From positions 46,455,213 to 46,519,212 of the forward strand of contig OY759215.1 in NCBI GenBank assembly GCA_963662175.1: a DNA stretch of 64,000 bases, given 5' to 3'. Under the pieces are notes generated by a model. It did no database searches. It was not told where the DNA came from and saw nothing but the letters and a program-made list of their open reading frames with translations. The translations under genes and the position numbers were made by a program. Shown here piece after piece: positions 1 through 13,000 of this stretch (its first letter is position 1; each line of letters begins with the position of its first letter). The DNA comes from Aradus depressus (lineage: Eukaryota; Arthropoda; Insecta; Hemiptera; Aradidae).

Positions 1-149
1 ATAAAAAGAATGGAAGTTTTGATACAGTCCCCGGCTAGTAAACATATTCCCGTTCTTGTTAATTGATTTTTCAATACACGAGAGTCAGGTTTTAATATTA
101 TTAATTATTTTTTTTATTTATGACATATATTTCCATACGTCAAGATAAG

Positions 150-425
150 AGAACACCGGTAGCTCAGAGGTAGCATGCCTGCCTACTCAGCTCAAGATCG
201 CGGGTTCGAAACCCGGCCGAGTACCTTAGGTGTTTCATCTAGGAAGTACTCTGGAAGCTCCAACCTATACGATGTGAAGTACGTGTTAAAGACCCCTATC
301 CCAGGTAACTATACCAAGTTAGGCATCATTTAGACTCCACTAGTAGAGTGGGGCTCATGTCCACCAGAGTGACAAAAGAACGCCCTGGTAGTAAGTGATA
401 CGACCTCGTAGTTGAAAAGAGGAAA
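150..425 (+). mobile_element. tRNA-derived SINE, near full length
   Basis: The head has RNA polymerase III type boxes: an A box (TAGCTCAGAGGTAG) and a B box (GGTTCGAAACCC). It is followed by the family body ending in the ACGACCTCGTAGTT motif seen in other copies. The tRNA-like head has no complementary acceptor end, so it is not a tRNA gene. Confidence 0.85.
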
Positions 426-1056
426 CTGACGTAAGATTAAGAAACTCAAGACTCAGGCTCCAAGGTTTTATATTTTGTGGGAGACACACACCCTCATATA
501 AGGGTTTTGATATTCATGGGAGCCCTCAATATCTTTTATTAAATACTTATCATTCCCCAGAACTCTTTTTACTACATACGGGCCTATGTCTTTAGGCAAT
601 CATTTTTTACAGACGCCCAGAGTTACATCAAAATGTTTAATATATAATGTTTATATAAGATTATTATATTGTTGGTGATTTTTTAAATAATATTGTTAAA
701 GGATATTTAATAAATAGTAAGAATTTCAATTTTTTTAAATCGCATACTTTTTAAATATTAATTTCCAAAAAATAACTAATTTTCCCGGACGTCAAAGTAA
801 TTTTTCAACATCCCCTTCTTAAAGTATAAAGGAAATAAAGGCAATAAATAGCTGTGCCATTCAAACTCTGGGTAGTTTCAAAAAGGTTCCTCCTATCGGT
901 AATAATGTAATCTAAAAACACTGATTAATAATAAATAATTGCTTAAATTTGAGTATTATAATCTCAGTCTCCCACCTCCTTTGGCAGCGTTCCCAACCAC
1001 AAAAATATAGAAACTGCTATTCATAATTTTAATACAATTTTTAAACTTATACTCAC

Positions 1057-4000
1057 TGATTGAGAATATTTTCTTTGTTCTCAGACAATGGGGCCTTGCT
1101 CAATTGCTCAACAAATTTTTCAAGAGACTTCCGCTGAAATTATAATATTTAGAAAATGAATTTAAATACATAACAATGACATTTCAACATCTCAATTCAA
1201 TTACATAACTGCTTACCTCATCTGCGAGATGGAATACTTTTTCTGTAACATAAATTAAAGATACTATTATATTGATGAAATACTTGGTGAGAAATGTAAA
1301 ACAAGAAAAGTTAGAATAATAATAATAATAATAGTATATGGTACGCCTTGAAACAGGAAACATGTATGTATATATTATATACATATATGTTTCCTGTTTC
1401 AAGGCGTACCATTAACAGAAATATTTCTAATTTGAAAAAAAAAGTATTTCAAGAATAGGACAAACTTTCTAGAAAGTGAAAATGAAGGCACCAATGCGGT
1501 TTTGGTCACATTGGTTACTAAGTGGGTGGGTGCACTCCAAGGACTCATATGGTCCCAGCAACAGAGCGACCTCTCTATAAGAAGCACTAACTAGCTACAC
1601 TCACCTCCAAGTGGGACTGGGTCTGCCCCCTCTGGTGACGAGACAGGAGGGACAGGCAGTGGCGGGATGGAGTCCCTGTGTTCCTCCAGCGCCCCCATCG
1701 TCGGCTCCTCCTCCAGTATCAACTTGTCCAACTCGCTCGGCCGCCTCTCTTCGAAGGAGGCTGGGCTCCCCTCCAGTTCCCGCTCCCTACCCTCCCGGAT
1801 CACATCACTCCGTCCGTCTTGTTCTCTCATCACCCGTGATTTATCCGTCTGAGCTCCCAGCTCTTCATGTATCGCCTCCATTCGTTCTACACTCTTTCCT
1901 CGACTATAACTTTGAGTTTCGTCGGAGGAACATTCTTTATAATTCTTTTTCGGTAGTGTTCTTAATGATCGGGTCGAATTTCTTGGAGTAATCTCTGTTA
2001 AATCTCTACTTTCGTCTGAACTGGACGTTGATACATAGAATATCGTATGTCGATTTTTTTTACTATTCTTGTTATGAATGACTTGAATGTTGCTCTCAGC
2101 AACATCGGCGTCTTGAGAAGGAAAACATTTCTTCCACGCCACTTTGTTTGAATGATTGCTCATCGGATGTGTTGAATTCCTTGTTGGATGTTTCTCTGGC
2201 GATATACTTATTTTTGGACGTTTGTCTGGCGATATACTTCTTTTTGGACGTTTGTCTGGCGATGTACTTCTTATTGGACGTTTTTCTGTCGAAGTACTTC
2301 TTATTGGACGTTTGTCTGGCGATGTACTTCTTTTTGGACGTTTGTCTGGCGATGTACTTCTTTTTGGACGTTTGTCTGGCGATGTACTTCTTTTTGGACG
2401 TTTGTCTGGCGATGTACTTCTTATTGGACGTTTTTCTGGCAATGAACTTATTTTTGGAAGCTTTTCTAGAGGAGATGTTGTATCACTATCAATTATGATA
2501 ATTTCTTCAAAAGAAACATTAGGGTTGAATAACTTTCTTTTCTTTCCTAATGATTTTATTGACTCATTGTCCTCATTCTTTGACATTCCATTACAATTTG
2601 TTTGTTTTACCAAATTGTCAAACAAAATTTCAGGTGTTCGACGAAATGTTGCAGGACCTCCAGTTTTATTCTTGCGTGCGTATGTCTTTGAAGGTTTCAA
2701 AGTAACCAGAATACTTCCTGAATCATTTACTGAATCACGTTCACTTGAAAGTTTCTTATGTCCGTCTTCCAACTTGTTTGAGGTCGAAGGCTTCTTTTCA
2801 TTCGAGGAAATACTCTTACTTGAAAGCCTCTTCAATTGTTCTTCTAACTTCTGTGGAGTAGTCTTATTTCGATTCACTTTAAGCGATTTTCTTTTGCATT
2901 TCGGTTTTGTAGTAGCATTTACCTTAGATTTTGACCCAATTTTTTTCGCGACATTCTTCAACCTTAACGCCAAAGGTACATCACTGTCTGTACTGTCGAT
3001 GGATTCGTTTCTTCCCTCATTTCTGTTGGTCTCCCAGTCTTGTTTTTCATTTTTTTCTGAAGAAACATTAACTGGTCTATCATCCTTAATGGCTAAAGCT
3101 GTTCCATAACTTGCATCGCCCATTTTTTCCGCTGTCTTGTTCTTACCTTCACTTTTATTATGGGATCCTCTCGGTATTTGGATCTCCTCTCTACCTCCTG
3201 AGTGTAAAGAAATGAGAGTTATGTTCGAAGCTCGTTCATAAGATGCATTTTCAACGACGACTGGAACATTCTGACCAGTGAACGATGCACATTCTGAATT
3301 ATAGCTTGACACTTCATTCTTACTATTAGGTAAATGTATTGATGATTGACCATTACTCCTATTTATCAGAGGGCCGGATTTTGTTTTGTCAAAAGGTTTT
3401 GATACAATTTCTTGTTGATTCTCTTTAGCGTTAACTTCTTCGTTCAGAAAACGCTTCTTCTTCGATTTACTGCTGTATCTCAGCGATGGTCTGGAACTAG
3501 AGGAAGAGGCCGATTTGTCTGAAGGCATGTCCTCATAGACTCTATACTGATTAAAATTCGCACCTCTTGTAGCCTCGCCGTTTTCTTCATTTGATTTCTT
3601 TGGTTTCACTTTTGGATCAATAAGCATTACAAATGGACTGTTTTCATCGGAGTTTAAGGATGTATCCAGCTCTTTACTAGTCTGGAAATTAATGTTTTTA
3701 TCATTACACTTCTGATACATGGATTCTTTTTCTTTACGTTTTGTAAACGTGTTGGATATAATTGGTATTTTTTTGCCTTCTTGTTTCTTCTCGGCCCTTT
3801 GACAATCATCTCCTTTACTTGCAATGTCTTGGTAAACACTAGACTTACTCTTATCCTGAAGATTTCCTTCAATGCCTACTGTGTTGTTAATGTGCTTTTG
3901 GTTAGATACCAACGACTGTGTACTTTCAGCTAAAAATTTGGTTTCTTTGAAAAAATCTTTCGTTATTTGTTCAATTTTTTCAGCAAATTTTCTGTCGTTC

Positions 4001-7000
4001 TCTTCAAATGTACCATCTGCTATCTGTATTTTCACACAACTGGATTTTCCTCCGAAAGAAGGATTCTTACTTTGTACAAACTGAACATAGGACTCTGATC
4101 CCTCGACTGTGTTTCTTTCTTGTTCATGACATGGAGATATTCTTGATATAGACGTAGATCCTGTGAGAGTTGATCGCACGTCGTCCGGAAATCTCTTGTC
4201 TCCCAGCTACCAAAAAATAAATAAATAATACCAATTAAATAAATACGAAACAAAACATTTTCACTGATGTATTGATACCCTCAATTGTCCACATTTACCT
4301 TCGAATACTATTATATAGAAGTTTCCGCGGATACTTTTTCACTTGAATTCTGAGATAAGGTAATATTTTGTCAGATAAAAACAGAACATCCTCAAATTGT
4401 GTGATAAATTTGACTTTATAACTTTTAGGATTAACTAGAAAAAGGCCATTTTACTTCGGGCCTCCTTACATTTTAAAAAATACTACTTATATTTATGACC
4501 AAATCGAAAATCTGTTCAAATAAAACTTGTAAAGAAAACTGAAGGTCAGATTTTTTTATTAATTTTCTTTTATTATCTATTCACAACTGCATAAATAATA
4601 GACAAGCAAATTTGCTAAAATACTAAAATATGGCATTGTCAAAATGTCAAGAAGGGAGAAATCACTCAGTGGTGACACTCCCTTAACTCAAGAAGAGCAC
4701 ATTTAATATTAAAAATTATTTTTGGGAGGTCGCTCGGTTTGGAAATCTATTTTTTACATGTTTGCTTGATGTATGCGAAAATGGTTAGCTGTCCCGAAAA
4801 ATTGATTCTCACAAAAAATGTTCCTCATTAAATTTTCAATGGCGACTGTCTTCAGATTTGAGATAGGACTAATACGACTAATGTTATAGCACCCCAACGC
4901 GTTTAAATATATTTTTATAATTGATGTTTTTTTTATTAAAAAGGATAAATAAATAAGAAAGCAAAAATAAAATATATGTGATGAGGCCGTATCAATCAGG
5001 ACTTTCTTATAGTCAACCACTTTTTTAAAGATTACTTTCATATACCCAGTAATGCTAGTTTGAAAGAATTTAAAAGAGGGGAGGGGAAGGGAGAGTGATC
5101 TGTAAAAAAGTGGTTGGTATGAAGTCCTAACATATATTCTTAATGTATGTTTCAAGAAAAAAAAATATATTACTATTCGGTAATTACTATTTCCTACCTT
5201 ATTTAGAAAAAAATTTAATTTAAACTGGAAAATAACACTAGTTTACAAAATAAGAAAAATGTTATGTCCTTCCTGTAACTTATATATTGTTTTATTTAGT
5301 TGCAATAACTAAACGTATTTTTTTTTATCTTTATCAAGTCAGAAACTAAAGTTATCATCACATTTCATTTTCGGACTACCCACAAGTTGGTTCTGAATTC
5401 ATTCTAAAATGTTGATGCAGTGTAATGTTCAGATTAATAAAATTTATTTTCAAAATGTCAAAAAGATTTTATAAAGTACATCCTGACCGTTGTTGTTACG
5501 TTTGTGGTGAACTTATTACATCTAAGAAAGGATATCCCAGAACAGTATCACTCAAATAAGCCTATTTTTGTTATTTCAAAATATCGGTATCTCACCAGGA
5601 CCAAAAGTGGACTCCTCACGTATTTTGTGAAAGATGTAGAAGAACGCTAAGCTCCTGGGCTGCAGGTGGAAACAGATCTTTGAATTTTAATATGCCAATG
5701 ATATGGAGGGAACCATTAAACCACGAAAATGACTGCTACTTCTGTCTTACTAAGACATTTGGTTTTAATAACAAGAACAAAGATAAAATTATATATGCAG
5801 ATGTTCCTTCGGTTACTAAACCTGTCCGCAGTTCAGACAAGCAGCAAGTTCCAGAACCTCCCGGTTGTTCCAGCAAAACCTTTATGACTAACACGGAATC
5901 CGAAGAAGCTCAAATTCAAAGTGAAGGTAACATAAGTTCAGATGAATTGTTTCATGATGATGAAGAACCACACATGGTAACTCAGTCTGAACTGAATGAT
6001 TTAGTAAGAGATTTACACCTATCTAAATCCGAAGCTGAATTACTAGCTTCACGACTGAAACAACGGAGGTTACTTGCTCCCAACACAAGAGTTACTATGT
6101 ATCGTACGCGAAGTGAATGTTTTTCAACATATTTCAAGAAAGAAAACAAATTTTGTTACTGTTATGGTATAGTTGGGCTTTTCAAAGAAATGCAGCAGCC
6201 TTATAAGCCAGAAGAATGGCGGTTATTCGTTAATTCATCGATTTCACCAGGATCTTAGATTTTTTGAGCAAAATTATCAAGGATACTGGGACCAGGCCAT
6301 GTTAGGTGACTATTGCTGGTCTATTACAAGGGACACAGATACAAAAAAATACAAGAAAGAAGCTAAGGCAATTCATTTTTAATTGTTTTAATAGTAAGCA
6401 TTTTGTCAAAAATCAAAAACAATAAGTATTTTGGAAACGTGACGTGTTGGATTTTTTTTCATATTTTTTTAAAACTTAGTGCACCTCAATTGTAAAGAAA
6501 AAACACATTTCATTTCAAGGACAAAAACCTTGTAAACTAGTGTAATAAATCTAATATCTAACCTTGGAAAAGGAGGATATGCGGTGTCCACTTTTAGGAG
6601 TTGATGAATAAATCGTGGGCTTCGTCTGTTTTTGCTTGTGTTTACCTATGGAATAATATAACAATAAGAATACTAATAATAATACAAAATATCAAGCAAC
6701 AATTAAATTTTATTTTGATATTGTAACAAAAATGTACTAAACATCTGAATATTCCAAGATATACTTATATTTCAGATCGTTATTATGTTTTATGCCATTT
6801 TGAAGTTTATTTTTATTAATTTCAATTTTTTGATTTAAAATATTTTTTAATCTGTAAAATTCTGAAAACAATAACTATTTTAAAAACATCTCTATTTTCA
6901 TAATACATATAAAAATAATCTCATAAAAATAATCTCTTTTTTAATTTTCCTGTGCAATTAATTTCAATAAAAAAATATGTTTAATGATGTGAATTTGTAA

Positions 7001-10000
7001 AATTTAAATTACTTTCAATTACTATATAAATTGTTACATCAATGGATCCCCACCACCAGATTTATTGTTCCTTAAGTAAAAAGTATCAATTTTTACCTAA
7101 AAATATTCCAGATTTAATTGAGCTTATTGAACTAGCGGTACTGTCCATCCTTCGTAAGAAGCCTTCAAATTTGTTATTGCCAGCTAACCAAAATTTCCAT
7201 ATTAGTTGTTACATTTTATTCAGAGAAATGTATCATCCCATCACCAGAATTAGTAAAATACAATGACTCCAGCAAGAGAATTAATTTTTGCTGCATTTTA
7301 TTTATAACTTCCCCAGCTATACGAAATAAAGAGGAAGCTATGTAATCGACCAGAAATTCGAAGTTGAATTTTCACAGGAATTTAATTTTTTCCGACCTCC
7401 TGATTGAATGAATCGACACGAAATTTTATACATGCATCAGGAAATCCCATAATGTCCTTACGACCTATTGTTTTCAGCCATAGGGAAGAGGGGATCAGAG
7501 GAAGGGTTCAATAATAAAATCCCTATAACTGCCAATTTAATGAATTTATTTTCATGGAATTGTATATTTAAATTCAAAATTTCATAATCGGTCTAAGGGA
7601 AACAGAGAGACCGGAGGAGGGGGCTCGAATCAAAGACCCTAAATAACTGCCGATGAGGGTTCAAAAGTCACTATCTTTGGGGGGAGAACGAAAACGTAAT
7701 GGATAATTTCGTGCTGGGGAAGTACATAGCCGGTGATTCATCGACGACTTCTTTAATATATGACAAGTTATAAAAATAATTATTCTTTTTAGTTTTTAAT
7801 ATATTTATGTGTGTTTATACTAATAATCGAGTACATGACAATGTACAGACTCGGAGCTTAACGACCCATCCGAAAGACGGCGTGCTCAAGTGCATTATTT
7901 ATCTTTTTCTACTATTTTAAAAAGAATTGTATCTAGTTCTTTTAGCTTATTTCTTAGTGTTTTTCTTGATCTAGAAATAATATAACATTTTTTGAAATTA
8001 GAATTCATGACAAAGCTTCTTAAGTAAGAATGTTGTTAATGAGTTTTTATTTTTTTTATAGGAAATTAAAGCGTGGATTTCCGAATGTTGGGGAGACTAT
8101 TCTACAGAATTAGCTCACACCCGTTTCTTTAACAAAACATTTGAAAATTAGAAGTACAGTCAGCACAAGCAGAAACTGCGAAGTTACCTAATATCCATGG
8201 TAGATTAGGTTTAGGTTTAGATTTTATGACTCATGCCCGGGCTTTAACTACGAGGTCATATCGCCTACTATCAGAGCGCTCTTTCGTCACTATGATGGAC
8301 ATGAACCCGACTCCACTATGGGAGTCCTAAATTTTATTCACCTGGGGCAGGGATCTTTAACGAATACCTGACATCGTACAGGCTAGGGACCATCGCTTAA
8401 CGTCCCATCCGAAGGACGGCGTGCTTATGTTTATTTTACCTCCCAGATAAAATAAACTAAGGGCCTCGGTCGGGTTTCGAACCCACGTTCTTGAGCTCAG
8501 AAAGCAAGCACGCATTCCACTGAGCTACCGGAGCCCCTTCCATGGTAGATATTAACAATTTATTATTATTCTAACTAGATATAAAGACGGGAAATGCAAA
8601 ACTAAGCATTTACTAATTACCAGAAGCTGTTAGTTTAGAGATAAGGGACACTATTCTGTAGGGCATATATCGGCTCTAATGGACCTAGACGAACACTTCA
8701 TAGCTTCAATTAAAGCAAACAATTTAAATAAGTAATAATCGAGAGCTTATCGAGAAATTACCTTTTTTTTTACTTCCCGACCTATACGAAGTATAGATGA
8801 AGTTAAGTAGTGGTCAAAAATTCGATGTGGAATTTTCAATGGAATTTCATGTTTTCCAACCTCTAGATTCAAAATATGAAAAAAAATATATTCTGTCTGC
8901 GTGTGTATATCGTGAACACGATAACTCTCTATAGAACAAAATGTATCGACACGAAATTTTATATGTTAATACAAAAACCGCTAACGACGACACCTATCAA
9001 TTTTCACCCAAAAGGAAGGGGCAATTAAGGGAGAGGCTTAACACAAAAACTCTAATAACTGCCGTTGTAACGAATATGTTAACACAAAATTTCAAAAGCG
9101 AATTCAATACCCTATAAGGACAACAATTATTAATTTTCAGAGGAATCGGCAGAAGGGAAGGGGGGTCAGAGAGAGGCTGAACTCAAATACCCCAATAACT
9201 GCCGTTGTAATGAATGTACGAGAATTTAGGAGAGCCAATAATAATGTCAACTATTAAATATTAGCACAAACGACCGACTGGTTTTAGAGGGGGAGCGAAA
9301 AGTTAATTGATTAATTCGTTCTGGGGAAGTACATTGCCGGTGAATCACCGACGACTTTTTTTTGTTTCAACTCCCCTTCCCCCCATAATTTCTCTTGTTG
9401 CGTTTTCTGTTTAAAGAACTTGAACTTACTTTTTAAAAGAACATTTGTGCAAATTTTGACAAAAAAAAAAATCTGTGTTCAGGAGTTATGCGAAAGGACA
9501 CACACATTTTTAACACCATATATTCGCTTCTAATGAACGTTGAAGAATGTTTTATGACTTAAATTAAAGAATGCCCCCTATATAATATATTTCTGGTCGA
9601 AAATAAATCTTTTTTTAAAACTTATTCTGGTTAACTTCAACTTCCTCTTTACCAAAAACAATTCTTGTGTAAAGATTGAAAAAAATGAGGAAGTCCCAAG
9701 TAACATCTAACCCAGCGTGGGGAGGGAGGGTAGCCACAGTGGAAGTGAATCTTTGTTACTTCAGGGTCGGGTCTCCTAACGATTTCAGGGCCACAGGGAC
9801 CCAGGCGACAATGGTCCATTTTTCCCCTTAAATCCACCACTGCTTCTAAATCAGGTTCAAGTTGAATACTGAATGCTGGTTGGAATATGTAGTTTACGAT
9901 GCAAAATTGTTAATATACTGGAACCATATCCCACAAATATCAATGAAGTGCAGTTTTCAGGTGGATCATAATACTAATGTTAAAATTCAATTTGGCTGTG

Positions 10001-13000
10001 ATATTTTTACTCTCGAAGCAAAGCTAAGTTATTCATTACTATATTTTTCATTTTATTTCTAAATCGAACGCCGCGCCTAAATTTTATTGTACGTGGCTTT
10101 AAATGCAATGAATACAAAAAAAAAAGTTTTGTAAAGGTCTAAAATGTACAACAGCATTCTTATAGATTATAAAGAGCAATTTAGAACATATTTATATTGT
10201 GCATGCAAGGTAAACATTCTACCTACCTCTGTTTAGAAATGCTTTGCTTAGAAGATCAAATGATTGACCTCTTTCCACCTAGAACATACAAATAATTTGT
10301 TTTGATATTTAGTACAAGACCAGGAGTCCTATCCTAGACTCCTGTCCAGATCCTCTTCTGTTGGTGGAAGCTTTGGGAATCCATGACTTCCAGGGTAGAA
10401 GCCCATTAAAAACAAAAAAATTATATTGGTGGGCTGTGTCATCTACTCGGCCGTTGGTATTTTTACGTGACGTCTATGGGTGGTGAGAGAAGAGAAAATG
10501 ATATGACTGTGGGTTTATTGAAATAAATTTATTTGTTATTAACACGCAACAAGAGAACAGTGGCGATGTAAAAACGATTAAGTATTGGGCGATGGTACGA
10601 ATAGTATGATATATAACTTAGGGTCTCAGCGGTGATTATCTTGCTGATTTTTGCGTTTGCGTAGATTGTGTCGTTGTTGTTTAGTCTTAGTCTGGTCAAG
10701 TGATGATGACGCAGTTGCCCCGTCCTCATTTCGCTGCTGCATAGAATTGTCAACTTCTTCTTCATACAACTCCGGAACGGATTGAGGTAGCTGAGTCATC
10801 CTTTCAGTATTACATTTGTCTTGTCGAGCACTATTCATGTTGTGAATATCATTAGTGTCCTTATTTCCTAACTTGTAATTGTTAACTATTTTGGCTTGTA
10901 ATCTGTAGAGAAAATGATTATTGGTTACAAATGCACGATGTGTGTTTATTAATGACTTTTGGTTGTTCTTAATTTCTCGGTTTTTTACGCACAAAATGGC
11001 ACCAGAAATTCTGTTTGAAATGAACTGTTTGGTTGCAGGTCTTAAAATCTGCTTACCCCGTCCCCCCTTTCTTCTTTTACTAATGAATAAGTAGCATCCT
11101 GGCAGAATGAAGTCCTGAAGAAGGTACACTCAGTGCCGAAAGCTTCGCAGAAATTCCACAAGTTTGTTTTCTTCGACCACAAGCCTCATCTCTCCTTCTT
11201 TGTTATTACATCGTTGGTCAATCCCTCCCTATTTGATACTTTGTATAGATAGTAATAAAGAGGACATATATATTGTGATATATTTCTTTGGCATTCATCC
11301 ATAAAATTCATAATTCCAACAGGAAATAATGAAAATCAAATTAAATTCCCAACGTCAACAATAGGAGATAAGATAAGATAGGAACTTACCGAATACAAAT
11401 CTTTATAGCAGTTCATGAAAAAACATTCCTGGAGCCTGTCAAATTTTGAGGTTTCCAAAAAAATTAGGGTTACAGACAAAATATGTCTTTCTTCTGAATA
11501 AAGGTTGACTAAGAGTGGCGTAACAAGTTCAATTACTATGTCTTTGCAATCAAAATCTGTATTTTGGTAGCGATGGCTCCTAAAAAAATTGGAAGAAAAA
11601 AAAATCAATGAATTTTTAAATAAATACAATTTACAATATGCAATCTTATAATTACGCCATGATGGAGAAACTAGAGATGGGCAAATACTATCAGCGAATA
11701 CTAGAAAGCATTCGAGATCTTGAATAAATGTCAATCGAGTAAATTTGAAAAGAATGAATATCGCGCCATATGTGCAGACAGTGCAGTCTTTAGCCTTTGT
11801 GGAGTCACTGTGTTTGTTTAGTTTTGTCTTGTTTTTTTTTTTCACATTATTAATTTATTTAACGTTCAACTATTCAAAATATTCGAGATCTGGTCAGTAT
11901 TCGAATTCGATACTAATTGATACGCTTGAAGCACCAAGGCAATGATGTCAATAGCTGGTCAATGACAACATTGACCAAAATTCCACGGACGTTAAGCAGA
12001 AATATACTTTCTATTAAAACATATGTTCCGAAGAGGCATGTTTTTCTCATATCTAACTTTGGTCCAGTCTTGAAAAGTCATGTTTTCAGTTGAACACTCC
12101 ATGTACACCTTAGAATTATGCGGAATCGAATACAGATTGTATGTAGTAACACTCAAATTTTCGAGTGTACCAGTATTCGACTAATATTATTCTACTTTCC
12201 CCCTCCTTCGTCCTACCAGTTACGTTTCATCAGGAGAATCTCGATCTACCTCTCAATAACACTCCCACATAACTCAGTACTCAAAAAAAATGTATAAAAA
12301 AATGGTAACTATGAAAAAAAAAGTTCTCATAGCTTACATAATATATGAAGCCCCTAGATTCAAAACCCGACTTTTGCAAAAAAATCAACATTTTTAAAAA
12401 TTTAACTAGCCACAATTAATTACTAGATCAATTAAAAAATAACTTGGGGTTATTATAAACAAATAGCTAAACAGTAGCTATATATACAAATAGGTAGCCA
12501 TTCAAAAATGTTCTTGTTAGCATAGTTTTTTGTACTGCATTTCCACGACTAGTTTCGTCAGTAATATGGCCAATTTCCAAAATATGGCTATAGCACCCAT
12601 TTCTTAGTCCCTGTATTATTTGTTGTGTCTAATTTTGAAATTTTTTTAAAATGTATTTTGTAAATGACTTTACGTCTTACTTTATCAATAATGTGACTAT
12701 TATACCCGTCTTCTCTCACTATACTATTCATGACACCTAACTCCATGTTTCTGTTGTCTTCGTTTAATGGTATTGTGTAGGCTCTGTGAAGTAGTGAATA
12801 GAATGCTTCGTCTATTTTATATATCTTGTGAAATAGACAATATTTTTAAAAAACATTCATTACGCGTTTCACAATATCTCTGTGAAAAATGTTAGATATC
12901 ATCTTATTATAGCATTAGACAAACTTGACAGTTTGGAGTGTTCTCATGCCCCAAAGAAGACAGAGGTCCCCTTTCCGTCAATTGCAGGAATTAAAGAAAG

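Noticed and set aside
150..235. tRNA gene with A and B boxes
   Set aside because: The ends do not pair into an acceptor stem and the same head occurs in many copies followed by a common body, so it is the head of a SINE.
1399..1587. Extra exon between SYCP2-like exons 11 and 12
   Set aside because: The frame there is not needed for phase, and no acceptor-donor pair fits.
2148..3109. Plus-strand reading frames of 116 and 317 codons
   Set aside because: They are antisense to the SYCP2-like giant exon; the 30-bp array keeps all its frames open. No splice or family support on the plus strand.
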